A DNA stretch of 64,000 bases from Aggregatilineales bacterium (GCA_030834905.1 JAUQWZ010000028.1:62001-126000), one strand, 5' to 3'. Positions 50,124-59,265 are shown, counted from the first letter of the stretch. Notes: a model not told the origin generated them from the letters alone. Translations and numbers: made by a program.

Positions 50124-51349
50124 AACTCGCGCCGGTACAGCGCGTTGCCATCATCGCCGAGGCGTTTCTACCCAAGGTGGATGGCGTCTCCAAAACAGCC
50201 TACCTCACCCTGCGCTACCTTCAGCAGACGGGGCGCGAAGTCCTCGTCTTCGCGCCGGATATCGCGCCGCGATCCATCGGTTCGACCAAAGTTATTCCCC
50301 TTCCCTCTCTGGGGACGCGGCTCGCGCCGGAAACACGCATCGGGCTGCCCCACCCTATGGTTGCCCAACAGCTTAACGAATTTCAGCCCGACCTGATCCA
50401 CATGTTCAGCCCGGCGCTGCTTTCGGTCAGCGGCATGATCACCGGGCGGCAGAGCCGCATCCCGGTGATCGCCAACTACCAGACCGACCTGCCCTCGTAT
50501 GCCACCCATTACGGCTTGCACTTCCTCAACCCGGTTGTCCGCGAATGGCTGCGCTTTGTCCACAACGGCTGTCATCTGACGCTGGTGCCGTCCAACTGGA
50601 CGATGCGCGAGCTTCAGCAAAGCGGCTACCGGCGAATGCGGCGCTGGGGGCGCGGTGTCAACAGCCGCCACTACACACCCGCGCGCCGTTCGCAGGCGTG
50701 GCGGGCGCGGCTGCTCAACGGGCGCGATCCGAATTCGCTGCTGTGCATCTATGTGGGTCGTCTGGCTGTGGAAAAACGGGTAGACTTACTGCTTGAAGTC
50801 GCGAGAACGCCGGGCGTAGCGCTGACCATCATCGGCGACGGGGCGCAGCGAACGGAACTGGAAGCGCTGTTCGCCGGGACGGGGACGCATTTCACCGGCT
50901 ATCTGTTTGGCGAAGACCTGGCGAATGCCTATGCCGCCGCCGATGCCTTCTTCTTCACCGGCGCGGCGGAAACGTTCGGGCAGGTGGTGCAGGAAGGACT
51001 GGCGTCCGGTCTGCCCGCCGTCATTATCAATCAGGGCGGCATCACCGACCTGGTCACACACGGTCTGAACGGCTTGATCTGCGCCGATGATCCGCGCGAA
51101 TTTGCCGCCGCCGCCCGCCTGCTGCGCGATGACCTAAATCTGCGCCAGCAGATGTCCGCCGCCGCGTGTTCGGGCGTGGAGTCGAATTCGTGGGAAGCGA
51201 CGCTGGCGCAGCTTGAGGATCATTACCGCGAAGCTATCCGCCTGAATGACCGGCTGAACGACATGTACCCGCCGCAGCCCAGTCTGTTCTCGACACTTCT
51301 GAACCGGGGTACACCACCGACCAGGAAAGTCCATGAGCGAGTCTCGTAA
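50018..51349 (+). CDS. GT4-family glycosyltransferase
   Basis: The 443-residue GT-B fold enzyme has the N-terminal motif IIAEAFLPKVDGVSKTA (about 41-57), V-I-A-N-Y-Q-T-D-L-P, and the C-terminal nucleotide-sugar site IYVGRLAVEKRVDLLLE (about 245-260), IIGDGAQ, and the E-x7-E motif ETFGQVVQEGLASGLP. The FLP-x-x-D-G-V-x-x-T/S start and general layout match the alpha-glycosyltransferases of glycolipid synthesis (SQD2/PimB/MgtA-like). It probably sugars a lipid or polysaccharide. Start: ATG 50018 with AAGGGA six bases upstream, inside the 3' end of the PHP gene. It overlaps mgsA by 17 bases, so PHP-GT4-mgsA form one operon. Confidence 0.87.
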   Translation: MADNHLLEALHHFTSEEAERLFGSECALRSPDPVVELAPVQRVAIIAEAFLPKVDGVSKTAYLTLRYLQQTGREVLVFAPDIAPRSIGSTKVIPLPSLGTRLAPETRIGLPHPMVAQQLNEFQPDLIHMFSPALLSVSGMITGRQSRIPVIANYQTDLPSYATHYGLHFLNPVVREWLRFVHNGCHLTLVPSNWTMRELQQSGYRRMRRWGRGVNSRHYTPARRSQAWRARLLNGRDPNSLLCIYVGRLAVEKRVDLLLEVARTPGVALTIIGDGAQRTELEALFAGTGTHFTGYLFGEDLANAYAAADAFFFTGAAETFGQVVQEGLASGLPAVIINQGGITDLVTHGLNGLICADDPREFAAAARLLRDDLNLRQQMSAAACSGVESNSWEATLAQLEDHYREAIRLNDRLNDMYPPQPSLFSTLLNRGTPPTRKVHERVS

Positions 51350-51713
51350 GACCGTCGCGCTGATCGCGCACGACAACAAAAAAGACGACATGATCGAATT
51401 TGCGCGGGCGCACATGGATGTGCTCTCGCGCTATCACCTTATCGGCACCGGCACCACCGGACGGATGCTGAACGAACACACCGGCTTGGAAGTCGAACGG
51501 ATGCTGTCCGGTCCACTGGGCGGTGACGCGCAGATCGCCGCGCAGGTGGCGGAAGGCAAAGTGGCAGCGGTGTTCTTCTTCATCGATCCGCTGGGCAAGC
51601 ACCCGCACGACCCGGACATCAACACGCTGCTGCGGATCTGCAACGTACATGATGTGCCGCTGGCGACCAACGCCGCCACCGCTGCCTACATCATTTCTGC
51701 GAAAGCGCTATAA
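51333..51713 (+). CDS. mgsA: Methylglyoxal synthase
   Basis: The enzyme turns dihydroxyacetone phosphate into methylglyoxal, a glycolytic bypass that relieves sugar phosphate build-up. The 126 residues carry the family's full set: LIAHDNKK (H13, D14), GTTG (40-43), GPLGGDAQI with catalytic D65, and FIDPLGKHPHDPD (D85, H92). Start: ATG 51333, overlapping the GT4 gene by 17 bases, so it is translationally linked. It is followed seven bases after its stop by the Uma2 gene. Placement with a glycosyltransferase and PHP phosphoesterase suggests a link to sugar phosphate handling. Confidence 0.95.
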   Translation: MSESRKTVALIAHDNKKDDMIEFARAHMDVLSRYHLIGTGTTGRMLNEHTGLEVERMLSGPLGGDAQIAAQVAEGKVAAVFFFIDPLGKHPHDPDINTLLRICNVHDVPLATNAATAAYIISAKAL

Positions 51714-51720
51714 TCATCCT

Positions 51721-52314
51721 ATGTCTATTCAGTCCGACCAGGTGAGCGAGAATCTGCCGGTGGTCATCCAGAACAAACTGCACACCGTCGAAACGTTTGA
51801 GGAGTTCATCAGCCGACCGGAAAACCGGGATCGGCTGTTTGAGCTGGTGAACGGGGAGATCGTCGAAAAAGTGCCTACCGAAGAACACGGAATCATTACC
51901 GCTTTACTCGTCGCTGCCCTTGTTCCGTTTGCGCGCGCAGGCAATCGCGGTCGCGTCGCGGTGGAAGCGCGGCATAAAATACCTGACGATGCCCATAATG
52001 CCCGTCTGCCCGATATCGGATTCACCAGCGCCGAACGGATGCTGCCCGTCGTCCGGCAGGGCGCGGTGCCGCAGATGCCCGATCTTGCCGTCGAGATCAA
52101 GTCGCCCGACGACAGCCGGATGGAAATGCGCGATAAGGCGAGCTATTACCTGAAGAACGGATCGCGGCTGGTTTGGCTAGTGTTCCCCGACAAGCAGGAA
52201 ATCGAAATTCACACCGCCGATTCGGTGCAGACGATTGGCGCTGACAGCGTCCTCGACGGCGGCGACGTGCTGCCCGGCTTCACCTTAACCGTCGGCGATA
52301 TTTTCGCCGTCTAG
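51721..52314 (+). CDS. Uma2-family (DUF820) PD-(D/E)xK nuclease-like protein
   Basis: The 197-residue protein has the Uma2 pattern: T-V-E-T-F-E-E-F-I...L-F-E-L-V-N-G-E-I-V-E opening, R-L-P-D-I-G-F (PD motif, about 96-102), D-L-A-V-E-I-K-S-P-D-D (E-x-K at about 121-123), and Y-L-K-N-G-S-R-L-V-W-L-V-F-P-D-K-Q-E-I-E-I-H. Catalytic D, E and K are all present. Uma2 proteins are abundant in Chloroflexota and cyanobacteria; their cellular role is not known, and nuclease activity is a fold-based guess. ATG 51721 is seven bases after the mgsA stop, likely cotranscribed. Confidence 0.9.
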   Translation: MSIQSDQVSENLPVVIQNKLHTVETFEEFISRPENRDRLFELVNGEIVEKVPTEEHGIITALLVAALVPFARAGNRGRVAVEARHKIPDDAHNARLPDIGFTSAERMLPVVRQGAVPQMPDLAVEIKSPDDSRMEMRDKASYYLKNGSRLVWLVFPDKQEIEIHTADSVQTIGADSVLDGGDVLPGFTLTVGDIFAV

Positions 52315-52374
52315 CCTTAGGCGGCGCGCGTTTCTTCTCAGCACGCCTGTGCCATACCTGCTAATTCATTCGCC

Positions 52375-52402
52375 TTGACGCGCAGACGCTTTGCGCTAGA
52401 GT
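52375..52402 (+). promoter_or_regulatory. Candidate promoter of prmA
   Basis: TTGACG (52375-52380), a 16-bp spacer and TAGAGT (52397-52402), about 40 bases before the TTG start. A TAAAAT at 52405 is an alternative -10. Confidence 0.4.
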
Positions 52403-52443
52403 TGTAAAATCCTTTCGCGCCTATTTTTCTCACAGGTGAAGAC

Positions 52444-53358
52444 TTGCCCAAATGGATTGAAGTGACTCTATCAGTGGATGGCGAGGCGGCGGAAGCAACC
52501 GCTGAACTCCTCAACCGCTATGGTTATCAGGGCGTGGCGGTGGAACACGAAGGTATCCCGCCAGACAAGCTGGATGAAGACGAGCTGCCGCCTCCCGCGC
52601 GGCTGGCAGTGCGCGCCTATATCCCCGACGACGAACGCGCGCCCGACGTGCGCAGGCAGCTTGAAACCGCCCTCGGACACATGAACATGATGTACCCGAT
52701 GCCAACGCCGGTATACCGCATCGTCGAAGAAGACGACTGGGCGGAAGCCTGGAAAGTGCATTACCATCCGGTTCGTATCGGCAGGCGGCTGCTGATTCGC
52801 CCGCTGTGGGTTGACCTGGAGCTAAGCCCCGACGATCTGGAAATCGCGCTCGATCCGGGCATGGCGTTTGGCACCGGCACCCACCCGACCACTCAGTTGT
52901 GTCTGGAAGCGCTCGAAGACCAGGTACAGCCGGGGACGAACGTCCTCGATCTGGGCTGCGGCTCTGGCATCCTCGCCATCGGCGCGGCGAAGCTGGGCGC
53001 GGCGCATGTGCTGGCGCTGGATAACGACCCGGTCGCCGTCGAAGCGGCTTTGATGAACGTCGCGCAGAATGGCGTGGCGGATCGTATCACCGTCCAGCAG
53101 GGCAGCCTCGAAAACGTGGTGACGTCGGCGCGGCGCTTTGATCTGATCGTGGTCAACATCCTGGCGCGCATCATTATCCAGATGTGCGATCAGCACCTGG
53201 GCGACACGGTGCGTCCCGGCGGGTGGGCGATTTTCAGCGGCATCATTGATGAGCAGGCGGCAGAGGTCGAAGCCGCGCTGCGCAAGACCGGTCTTGAGCC
53301 AACCGGACGCCGGCAGCAGGGAGATTGGGTGGTTATCGAAGCGCGGCGACCATCTTAA
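52444..53358 (+). CDS. prmA: Ribosomal protein L11 methyltransferase
   Basis: This SAM-dependent enzyme trimethylates ribosomal protein L11. The 304 residues have the N-terminal substrate-binding domain (1-95; EVTLSVDGEAAEATAELLNRYGYQGVAVE), a linker, and a Rossmann methyltransferase (about 130-300) with the SAM loop LDLGCGSGILAIGA (about 162-175), the F-G-T-G-T-H-P-T-T motif, ALDNDPVAV, and VVNILARIII (N-P-P-Y equivalent N-I-L-A of PrmA). Start: TTG 52444, with AGGTGAAG nine bases before it. Two hairpins follow the stop. Confidence 0.95.
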   Translation: MPKWIEVTLSVDGEAAEATAELLNRYGYQGVAVEHEGIPPDKLDEDELPPPARLAVRAYIPDDERAPDVRRQLETALGHMNMMYPMPTPVYRIVEEDDWAEAWKVHYHPVRIGRRLLIRPLWVDLELSPDDLEIALDPGMAFGTGTHPTTQLCLEALEDQVQPGTNVLDLGCGSGILAIGAAKLGAAHVLALDNDPVAVEAALMNVAQNGVADRITVQQGSLENVVTSARRFDLIVVNILARIIIQMCDQHLGDTVRPGGWAIFSGIIDEQAAEVEAALRKTGLEPTGRRQQGDWVVIEARRPS

Positions 53359-53369
53359 TTATCCGTAAC

Positions 53370-53392
53370 CTCCCCCCAAAAAATGGGGGGAG
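53370..53392 (+). repeat. Hairpin after prmA
   Basis: CTCCCCCCA (53370-53378) pairs with TGGGGGGAG (53384-53392), nine bp, loop of five A's. Confidence 0.5.
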
Positions 53393-53423
53393 ACACTGAG
53401 CGTGCCTGTAATAAGATACTAGT

Positions 53424-53457
53424 GGGCGGAGCGTCTTCCAAAAACGCTCCGCCCCTT
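53424..53457 (+). terminator. Second hairpin after prmA, probable terminator
   Basis: Perfect 11-bp arms GGGCGGAGCGT (53424-53434) and ACGCTCCGCCC (53444-53454) with a 9-base loop, followed by CTTTAT. Confidence 0.6.
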
Positions 53458-53521
53458 TATGTGTGGGGGATTACAACCACCTCACTCCATCCGAACATTT
53501 TGCGATGAGGTGATCAACCTG

Positions 53522-56482
53522 ATGTCAGTATCGGAAGTGGAAGTCCAGCAGGAAACCACGCTCTTTCGGGGATTGACGGCTGCCGAAGTTGAGGCAAGCC
53601 GCCAGCAGCATGGCACGAATATCATTACCCCGCCTGAGCGCGAGCCGTGGTGGAAGCTGTATCTGGAGAAATTTGAAGACCCGATCATCCGCATCCTGAT
53701 GATCGCGGCGGTCATCACGATCCTCGTGGGTCTGGTAGACGGTCATTACGCCGAAGGCATCGGCATTGTCATTGCCATTTTCCTGGCGACTTCGCTGGCA
53801 TTCGTCAACGAATACCGCGCCAAGCGCGAGTTCGATGTCCTCAATCAGGTCAACGACGAAGCCCCGATTAACGTCATTCGCGACGACGCCTATGTCGTCG
53901 TGCCGCGCAAGGATCTGGTGGTCGGCGATATCGTGCTGGTCGAAGAAGGCGCGGAAATTCCGGCGGATGGTCTGATCCGCGACGAAGTGGGCTTGCTGGT
54001 GAATGAGGCAGTCCTCACCGGCGAATCGGTGCCGGTTCACAAGGTAATCAGCACGGTTCAGACCGCCCAGGACCGACGCTATACCGACGACAAGGTGCTG
54101 CGCAGCACGGTGGTGGTCGATGGACATGGCATTTTCGAGACCACCTCGGTAGGCGATTCAACCGTTATCGGCAATATCGCCCGCGAAGCGACTGGCGCGA
54201 CCGACGAAGTCACGCCGCTGAACGCGCAGCTAGAGCGCCTGAGCAGGCTGATCGGCGTGATCGGCTTTAGCGTGGCTGCCCTGACCTACGTGGCGCTGGT
54301 ACTGCGCGGCGTCGCCGTTGGCGATTTTGTGCTGAGTGCTTCAAACTGGTTTTTTGTCGTCGTCCTATCGATCAGCGCGCTGACCATGATCAGCCGCATC
54401 TGGCTGCCGATTGCCTACGATGCCTTTGAGCTGATAGGACGCCCGCGCGAGCCGTTTGGCTGGTTGAAGCAGGGCGGCTTGGGCGGCTGGCTAAAACCGC
54501 TGGTCGCTGGATTGGGCTTCTTCATCGCCGCCATCCTCATTGCGGTTGCCCTCGGTTGGCTGCCCGCGTCACCTTCGGAATGGCTGCCCGCCGAGACGGG
54601 AACGACGCTGCTGCGGTACTTCATGGTTGCCGTGACCATCATCGTCGTAGCCGTACCCGAAGGCTTGCCGATGAGCGTCACCCTGAGCCTCGCCTACAGT
54701 ATGCGCCGGATGACAGCGACCAATAATCTCGTCCGTCACATGCACGCCACCGAAACGGTGGGCGCGGCGACGGTCATCTGCTCCGATAAGACCGGCACGC
54801 TGACGCTGAACCAGATGCGCGTGCGCGAGACGAGCTTTCCTGTCCTCGGCGGACGACCGCTGACCAGCGAGCTTGAGCATGAAGCCGACCGGCTGGTGGT
54901 TGAAGCGTTGGCAGCCGATACGACCGCCAATCTAAGCCGCGTGCCGGGCGAACCTATCCGCCCGATTGGCGACAGCACCGAAGGGGCGCTGCTGCTGTGG
55001 CTGGATGATCGCGGCATTGACTATATTCTCCACCGGGTGAAGTTCCGCACCCGCGTCCAGCTTACGTTCTCGGCGGCGCGCAAGTACATGGGCACGCTCG
55101 GTCTGTCCGGCGCTACCGGCGAACTGCTGCTGCACGTCAAGGGCGCGCCGGAAATTGTGATGGATCAATGCTCGTCGGTGCTGACCGATACCGGTTTGCA
55201 GCCGATGGAGAGTTTCCGCGCCAGCATCGAAGACGAACTGCTCGCCTACCAGCGGCGCGGCATGAGGACGCTTGCTTTCGCCTACCGACCCATTCTGAGC
55301 GAAGACGACATGAATATTGAAGTCCTCGCCAACAGCATGATCTGGCTGGGCTACGTCGCCATCGCCGACCCGATACGCCCCGAAGTGCCAGCGGCGGTGC
55401 AGGCGTGCCGCGACGCGGGCATCATGGTGAAGATCGTCACCGGCGACAACGCCGAGACGGCGAAAGAGATCGCCCGTCAGATCGGATTATGGGATTCTGA
55501 AGATGACGAGACGCCGGGGGCGCATATCTCCGGACGCGAATTTGAGGAACTGAGCGACGATGAGGCGCGCGAGGCTGTCCTGAAGCTGAAAGTCCTCTCT
55601 CGCGCGCGCCCAATGGACAAGATGCGGCTGGTCACCTCGCTGCAAGCCAGCGGGCAGGTGGTCGCCGTCACCGGCGACGGCACCAACGACGCGCCCGCGC
55701 TCAACTATGCCAACGTCGGCTTGGCAATGGGTTCGGGTACCGATATCGCCAAGGAAGCCAGCGACATCGTGCTGCTGGACGATTCGTTCCGCAGCATCGT
55801 CAACGCAGTCATGTGGGGGCGTTCGCTCTACCAGAACATTCAGCGCTTCATCCTGTTCCAACTCACGATCAACGTCGCCGCGCTGGGTATCGCCCTGCTC
55901 GGTCCGTTCATCGGCGTGCAGTTCCCGCTGACGGTCATCCAGATGCTGTGGGTGAACCTGATCATGGACACGTTCGCTTCGCTGGCGCTGGCAACCGAGC
56001 CTGCCCACTGGGAAGTGATGCGCCGCAAACCGCGCCGGGCATCCGATTTCATCATTACGCCGAGAATGGCGCAGCGGATCGTTGGGATGGGGGTACTGTT
56101 CATTATCGGACTGGTCGGCTTCCTGATCTACATCCAGAACGACGGGGTGGTCAGCGACTACGAGCTATCCGTGTTCTACGCCCTGTTCATCATGCTCCAG
56201 TTCTGGAACCTGTTTAATGCCCGCGTGATGGGGCGCAACTCCTCAGCGCTCAGCGGCTTGAACGAGAATCGCACCTTCGGCTGGATCGCGCTGGCGATCC
56301 TGATCGGCACGATTGCCATTGTCCAGTTCGGCGGCGACATCTTCCGCACCATCCCGCTGTCGGTCACCGACTGGCTGCTGATCATCGTCGGCACGTCGCC
56401 AGTGCTGATTGTGGGCGAGATCATGCGCTACCTGCGCGGTCACGATCCATCGAAACCGGCACAGGGCGGCGTCGGGGTCTAG
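53522..56482 (+). CDS. P-type Ca2+ ATPase
   Basis: The 986-residue P2-type calcium pump expels or sequesters Ca2+ at ATP cost. In order: cation ATPase N domain (about 10-75), two helices, the A domain with LTGES (about 160-165), helices M3-M4 with PEGLPMSVT (the calcium site Glu), the phosphorylated Asp in CSDKTGTLTLN (about 423-433), nucleotide region KGAPE, and the hinge TGDGTNDAPAL (about 718-728). Four to six C-terminal helices follow, with V-N-L-I-M-D-T-F-A-S-L-A-L-A-T-E (M6 calcium ligands). There is an extra long insert (about 265-370) between M3 and M4. PMCA-like C-terminal motifs fit a IIB-type pump. Start: ATG 53522 with GAGGTGA nine bases upstream. Terminator follows. Confidence 0.94.
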   Translation: MSVSEVEVQQETTLFRGLTAAEVEASRQQHGTNIITPPEREPWWKLYLEKFEDPIIRILMIAAVITILVGLVDGHYAEGIGIVIAIFLATSLAFVNEYRAKREFDVLNQVNDEAPINVIRDDAYVVVPRKDLVVGDIVLVEEGAEIPADGLIRDEVGLLVNEAVLTGESVPVHKVISTVQTAQDRRYTDDKVLRSTVVVDGHGIFETTSVGDSTVIGNIAREATGATDEVTPLNAQLERLSRLIGVIGFSVAALTYVALVLRGVAVGDFVLSASNWFFVVVLSISALTMISRIWLPIAYDAFELIGRPREPFGWLKQGGLGGWLKPLVAGLGFFIAAILIAVALGWLPASPSEWLPAETGTTLLRYFMVAVTIIVVAVPEGLPMSVTLSLAYSMRRMTATNNLVRHMHATETVGAATVICSDKTGTLTLNQMRVRETSFPVLGGRPLTSELEHEADRLVVEALAADTTANLSRVPGEPIRPIGDSTEGALLLWLDDRGIDYILHRVKFRTRVQLTFSAARKYMGTLGLSGATGELLLHVKGAPEIVMDQCSSVLTDTGLQPMESFRASIEDELLAYQRRGMRTLAFAYRPILSEDDMNIEVLANSMIWLGYVAIADPIRPEVPAAVQACRDAGIMVKIVTGDNAETAKEIARQIGLWDSEDDETPGAHISGREFEELSDDEAREAVLKLKVLSRARPMDKMRLVTSLQASGQVVAVTGDGTNDAPALNYANVGLAMGSGTDIAKEASDIVLLDDSFRSIVNAVMWGRSLYQNIQRFILFQLTINVAALGIALLGPFIGVQFPLTVIQMLWVNLIMDTFASLALATEPAHWEVMRRKPRRASDFIITPRMAQRIVGMGVLFIIGLVGFLIYIQNDGVVSDYELSVFYALFIMLQFWNLFNARVMGRNSSALSGLNENRTFGWIALAILIGTIAIVQFGGDIFRTIPLSVTDWLLIIVGTSPVLIVGEIMRYLRGHDPSKPAQGGVGV

Positions 56483-56498
56483 GCGGGGAGAAACAGTG

Positions 56499-56530
56499 AT
56501 GGGCGCGGAGAACATACCGCGCCCATTTTT
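56499..56530 (+). terminator. Rho-independent terminator of the Ca2+ ATPase gene
   Basis: Perfect 10-bp arms ATGGGCGCGG (56499-56508) and CCGCGCCCAT (56517-56526), 8-base loop, then TTTTT. Confidence 0.85.
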
Positions 56531-56704
56531 GTATCTGCTGTGTACAGCTTAAAAAGCCTCAATCAAAGAACATGCCGACGATTTTCCAGATCAGGCGAAA
56601 AGGCAGGGTCATTGACCACCACGTGCAGCCAAGCGCCCTTTCCACCAGTCCAAAAGTGGCAACAAATCGGTCTGGCGATACAGACAGCGCCTTCTCAGTT
56701 TCGT

Positions 56705-57445
56705 TCACCGCGCCCGCAGCACGAACACCCCCCAGCTAAGATAGCGCCGACCATACTGCATATAATCGCGCTTGCTCCCCGCGATCCATTCGCGTAAAGC
56801 GGGCGCATCGGGATCATCGGGGTTGGCGCGCAGCCACTCATCCACCGTGCGCCACTGCGAAGCGACATAGCGATCCCAGCTATCCGGATTCGACAGCACC
56901 ATTTCGACCAGTTCCATGCCCGCCGATTCAAAGCGTTCCAGCGTGCCGATCAGGTCTGTGAAATCATCCTTAGCCACGCCCGCCGATTCGTAAGCCGGTT
57001 CGGGCGGGGGATCGATCCAGTATGGCTCGCCGATCAGCATCAGACCGCCATCCTTCAGCGCGTGCCGCAGCAGTTCAATCGTGCCGACCACCCCATTTCC
57101 GATCCAGGTCGCGCCGATGCAGCTTACCAAGTCGAAGTCGTTCACTTCGGCGGCATACTGTCCGGCGTCAGCTTCGACAAAAGTGATCCGCTGCCCAACC
57201 TTCAACGCTGCTGCTCTGGCGCGGGCGGCTGCCAGAAACACCTTGCTGATATCGACGCCGACGCCTTCGATGCCCCAGCGCGCCGCCCACTGGCACAGCA
57301 TTTCGCCTTTGCCACAGGCAAGATCAAGCTGGCGCATTCCCGGCTGTAACTGGCAGATTTCGCCCAACAGCATCAGCTTGTCTTCGGTGAACGGGTTGAG
57401 GATGCGGTGGCTGCCCTCGGCGATTTCGTGAAAACGTAGTGACAT
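56705..57445 (-). CDS. SAM-dependent class I methyltransferase
   Basis: The 246-residue methyltransferase has motif I LDLACGKGEML (about 40-50), motif II G-V-D-I-S-K-V, motif III V-E-A-D-A-G-Q-Y, and post-I F-D-L-V-S-C-I-G-A-T-W-I-G. The substrate cannot be read; the E-P-Y-W-I-D-P-P motif and the C-terminal W-x-x-R-Y-V-A-S-Q-W segment occur in the UbiE/COQ5-like small-molecule group. Start: ATG 57445, with AGGAAAGG upstream. Divergent from the next gene, with promoters packed in 155 bases. Not in an operon. Confidence 0.8.
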   Translation of the reverse strand: MSLRFHEIAEGSHRILNPFTEDKLMLLGEICQLQPGMRQLDLACGKGEMLCQWAARWGIEGVGVDISKVFLAAARARAAALKVGQRITFVEADAGQYAAEVNDFDLVSCIGATWIGNGVVGTIELLRHALKDGGLMLIGEPYWIDPPPEPAYESAGVAKDDFTDLIGTLERFESAGMELVEMVLSNPDSWDRYVASQWRTVDEWLRANPDDPDAPALREWIAGSKRDYMQYGRRYLSWGVFVLRAR

Positions 57446-57544
57446 GTGTGACCTTTCCTGAGCCGCTAACATCCCTCTATTATGCGTCTGAAGGCGTGCC
57501 GCCGCCAGTGACACTTGTCACCTCAGTGCGGCGCGGCAGCCGTA

Positions 57545-57572
57545 TTGCCCTCAGGGCAGATACGAGTACAAT
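57545..57572 (+). promoter_or_regulatory. Promoter of the two-helix membrane protein gene
   Basis: TTGCCC (57545-57550), a 16-bp spacer and TACAAT (57567-57572). A GCCCTcAGGGC palindrome overlaps the -35 and spacer. Confidence 0.5.
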
Positions 57573-57599
57573 GTTTTATCATGCACCAGGGGGTTCGAA

Positions 57600-58091
57600 A
57601 TGCCGTCCAGCCAACTCATGCGCGATTTCAACTTCAGCGAAGAAGACCTGATTTACAACCGCCGGGGTGAAATTTCTCCGCGGCAGGCTGCCGAGGAAAA
57701 GACGGACGCCCAGGGCTGCCGCCGCGCGTCCGGCATGTTTGTCCTCGTCGTGGCAGCAGTGATCGTGCTCGGCATTGTCACGGGCTGGGAAATTCTGCAT
57801 GGGTTAAGCGTGCCGTTGGGTATTTTTGGCGCAGTTGCGCTCGGCGCGTTCGCGCTCACATACTCGAAGGACGTGCCCAGAGTGGCTGCGGCACGCGGAG
57901 CCGCAAAGCTGACGATGGACAGGGAACGCAATCAGGGCGTCGCCTACCATGCGCTAATCGTCAACGGCACCTATTTTCGCATTCCCGCCGCCGCCTACGA
58001 ACACCTGACCGAAGGGGCGAGTTACGCGGTCTACTACTTTCCGGCGCAAAGCAAGCGCATCCTGTCAATTGAACCGGTCGAGCAGGTGTAA
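57600..58091 (+). CDS. Two-helix membrane protein with C-terminal beta domain
   Basis: The 163-residue protein has an N-terminal charged segment with ED-L-I-Y-N-R-R-G-E-I-S-P-R-Q, two helices (about 45-65 and 70-85), and a soluble domain (about 92-163) with T-M-D-R-E-R-N...Y-H-A-L-I-V-N-G-T-Y-F-R-I-P...Y-A-V-Y-Y-F-P-A-Q-S-K-R-I-L-S-I-E-P. The Y-N-R-x-G-E-I-S-P-R-Q pattern is shared with a group of small uncharacterised bacterial membrane proteins. No catalytic motif is visible. Start: ATG 57600, preceded by GGGGG; a promoter lies at 57545-57572. Confidence 0.65.
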   Translation: MPSSQLMRDFNFSEEDLIYNRRGEISPRQAAEEKTDAQGCRRASGMFVLVVAAVIVLGIVTGWEILHGLSVPLGIFGAVALGAFALTYSKDVPRVAAARGAAKLTMDRERNQGVAYHALIVNGTYFRIPAAAYEHLTEGASYAVYYFPAQSKRILSIEPVEQV

Positions 58092-58184
58092 CCAGCCAAA
58101 ACGCATTACATAACGCCGATTCTGAGCTAGTATAGCCGCGTTAATCGACATCGCGCTCACAGCACTCACACGCGAGTTAACCGT

Positions 58185-58889
58185 ATGACCACACTCCAGG
58201 GCAAGGAACGCGCGGCGTATGTTCAGGGCATGTTTGACCGCATCGCCGCCCGCTACAACTTAATGAACCGCCTGATGACCTTTGGGCAGGATATGCGCTG
58301 GCGGCGCTTTGTTATCCGGCAGGCGAAGCTGACGCCCGACAGCAGATTACTCGATCTGGCGACTGGCACCGGCGATATCGCCTTCGAGGCGCTGCGGCAG
58401 GTTCCGGGCGTTCAGGTCGTCGGCGGCGATTTCTCGCTCGGCATGATGCGGGTCGGGCAGTACCTGCCGCTGGGCGACAAGGTTCGCTGGAGTGGAACCG
58501 ACGCGCTCAACCTGCCCTTTGCCGACGAGACGTTCGACGCCATCACCGCTGGCTACCTGATTCGCAATGTCACCGATATCCCGCGCGCCTTTGCCGAACA
58601 ACGGCGGGTGCTCAAGCCCGGCGGGCGCGTCATCATCCTTGATACCACGCCGCCGCCGAACAACCTGCTGCGCCCGTTCATCCTGATTCATCTGCGCTAT
58701 ATCATCCCGCTGCTGGGACGGCTGATCAGCGGCAATCCCGACGCCTATAAATACTTGCCGGATTCGACCCAGGCGTTCAAGACTCCCGACGAGCTGGCGG
58801 CGCTGATGCGAGCGTCCGGCTTCGAGAACGTCGCCTACCAGCGCTTCATGTTCGGCACGATGGCGGTGCATTGGGGGGAGAGAAGATAG
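58185..58889 (+). CDS. menG: Demethylmenaquinone/ubiquinone C-methyltransferase
   Basis: The enzyme methylates the quinone ring in the last step of menaquinone (or ubiquinone) synthesis. The 234 residues have the diagnostic MFDRIAARYNLMNRLMTFGQDMRWRR opening (about 14-40), motif I LLDLATGTGDIAFEAL (about 51-66), Y-L-I-R-N-V-T-D-I, the P-G-G-R-V-I-I-L-D-T-T-P-P motif, and Y-L-P-D-S-T-Q-A-F. It is UbiE/COQ5-like; since the organism is probably Chloroflexota, the MenG role is more likely, but both are consistent. The C-terminus is slightly short. No men or ubi neighbour. Confidence 0.9.
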   Translation: MTTLQGKERAAYVQGMFDRIAARYNLMNRLMTFGQDMRWRRFVIRQAKLTPDSRLLDLATGTGDIAFEALRQVPGVQVVGGDFSLGMMRVGQYLPLGDKVRWSGTDALNLPFADETFDAITAGYLIRNVTDIPRAFAEQRRVLKPGGRVIILDTTPPPNNLLRPFILIHLRYIIPLLGRLISGNPDAYKYLPDSTQAFKTPDELAALMRASGFENVAYQRFMFGTMAVHWGERR

Positions 58890-58906
58890 GGCTGCGTTCC
58901 GCAGCC
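58890..58906 (+). terminator. Hairpin after menG
   Basis: GGCTGCG (58890-58896) pairs with CGCAGCC (58900-58906) around a TTC loop directly after the stop. No T-run follows. Confidence 0.35.
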
Positions 58907-58913
58907 AGACAAC

Positions 58914-58940
58914 AAAAAAGCCCGCCGGGGTGCGCGAGCT
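58914..58940 (-). terminator. Rho-independent terminator of infA
   Basis: On the minus strand AGCTCGC pairs with GCGGGCT (one G-T) around an 8-base loop and is followed by six T residues (58919-58914). Confidence 0.6.
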
Positions 58941-58968
58941 TTGCCATTCGAGAAGAATGGGCGTGAAG

Positions 58969-59232
58969 CTACTTGAGTTCTTCCGCTTCGTCGCTGTCGC
59001 GGCGCTGCCCATCGCGATAACGATAGGTGATACGCCCGCGCGCGGGATCATAGACGCTCATTTCCACCCGCACCCGGTCGCCGAGCAGAATACGAATGTA
59101 GTATTTACGCATCTTTCCCGAAAGATACGCCAGAATACGGTGCCCGTTCTCCAGTTCCACCAGGAACTGAGTATTCGGAAGGGCTTCGACTACCGTACCT
59201 TCAACTTCGATCTTATCGTCTCTTTTTGCCAT
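58969..59232 (-). CDS. infA: Translation initiation factor IF-1
   Basis: The 87-residue OB-fold protein blocks the ribosomal A site during initiation. It has the conserved [56 protein letters not shown] core and R-G-R-I-T-Y-R-Y-R. It differs from the usual 72 residues by a 15-residue acidic C-terminal extension ([12 protein letters not shown]). Start: ATG 59232 with AGGAG upstream. It lies 103 bases downstream of rpsU on the same strand, with a hairpin between them, and ends at its own terminator. Confidence 0.96.
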   Translation of the reverse strand: MAKRDDKIEVEGTVVEALPNTQFLVELENGHRILAYLSGKMRKYYIRILLGDRVRVEMSVYDPARGRITYRYRDGQRRDSDEAEELK

Positions 59233-59265
59233 ACGCTGCTTTCACAACTCCTGAAACAAGAAATG

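Noticed and set aside
57585..57600. GGTTCGAAAT resembling a tRNA T-loop
   Set aside because: No acceptor, D or anticodon stems can be formed around it. No tRNA was found elsewhere by eye either.
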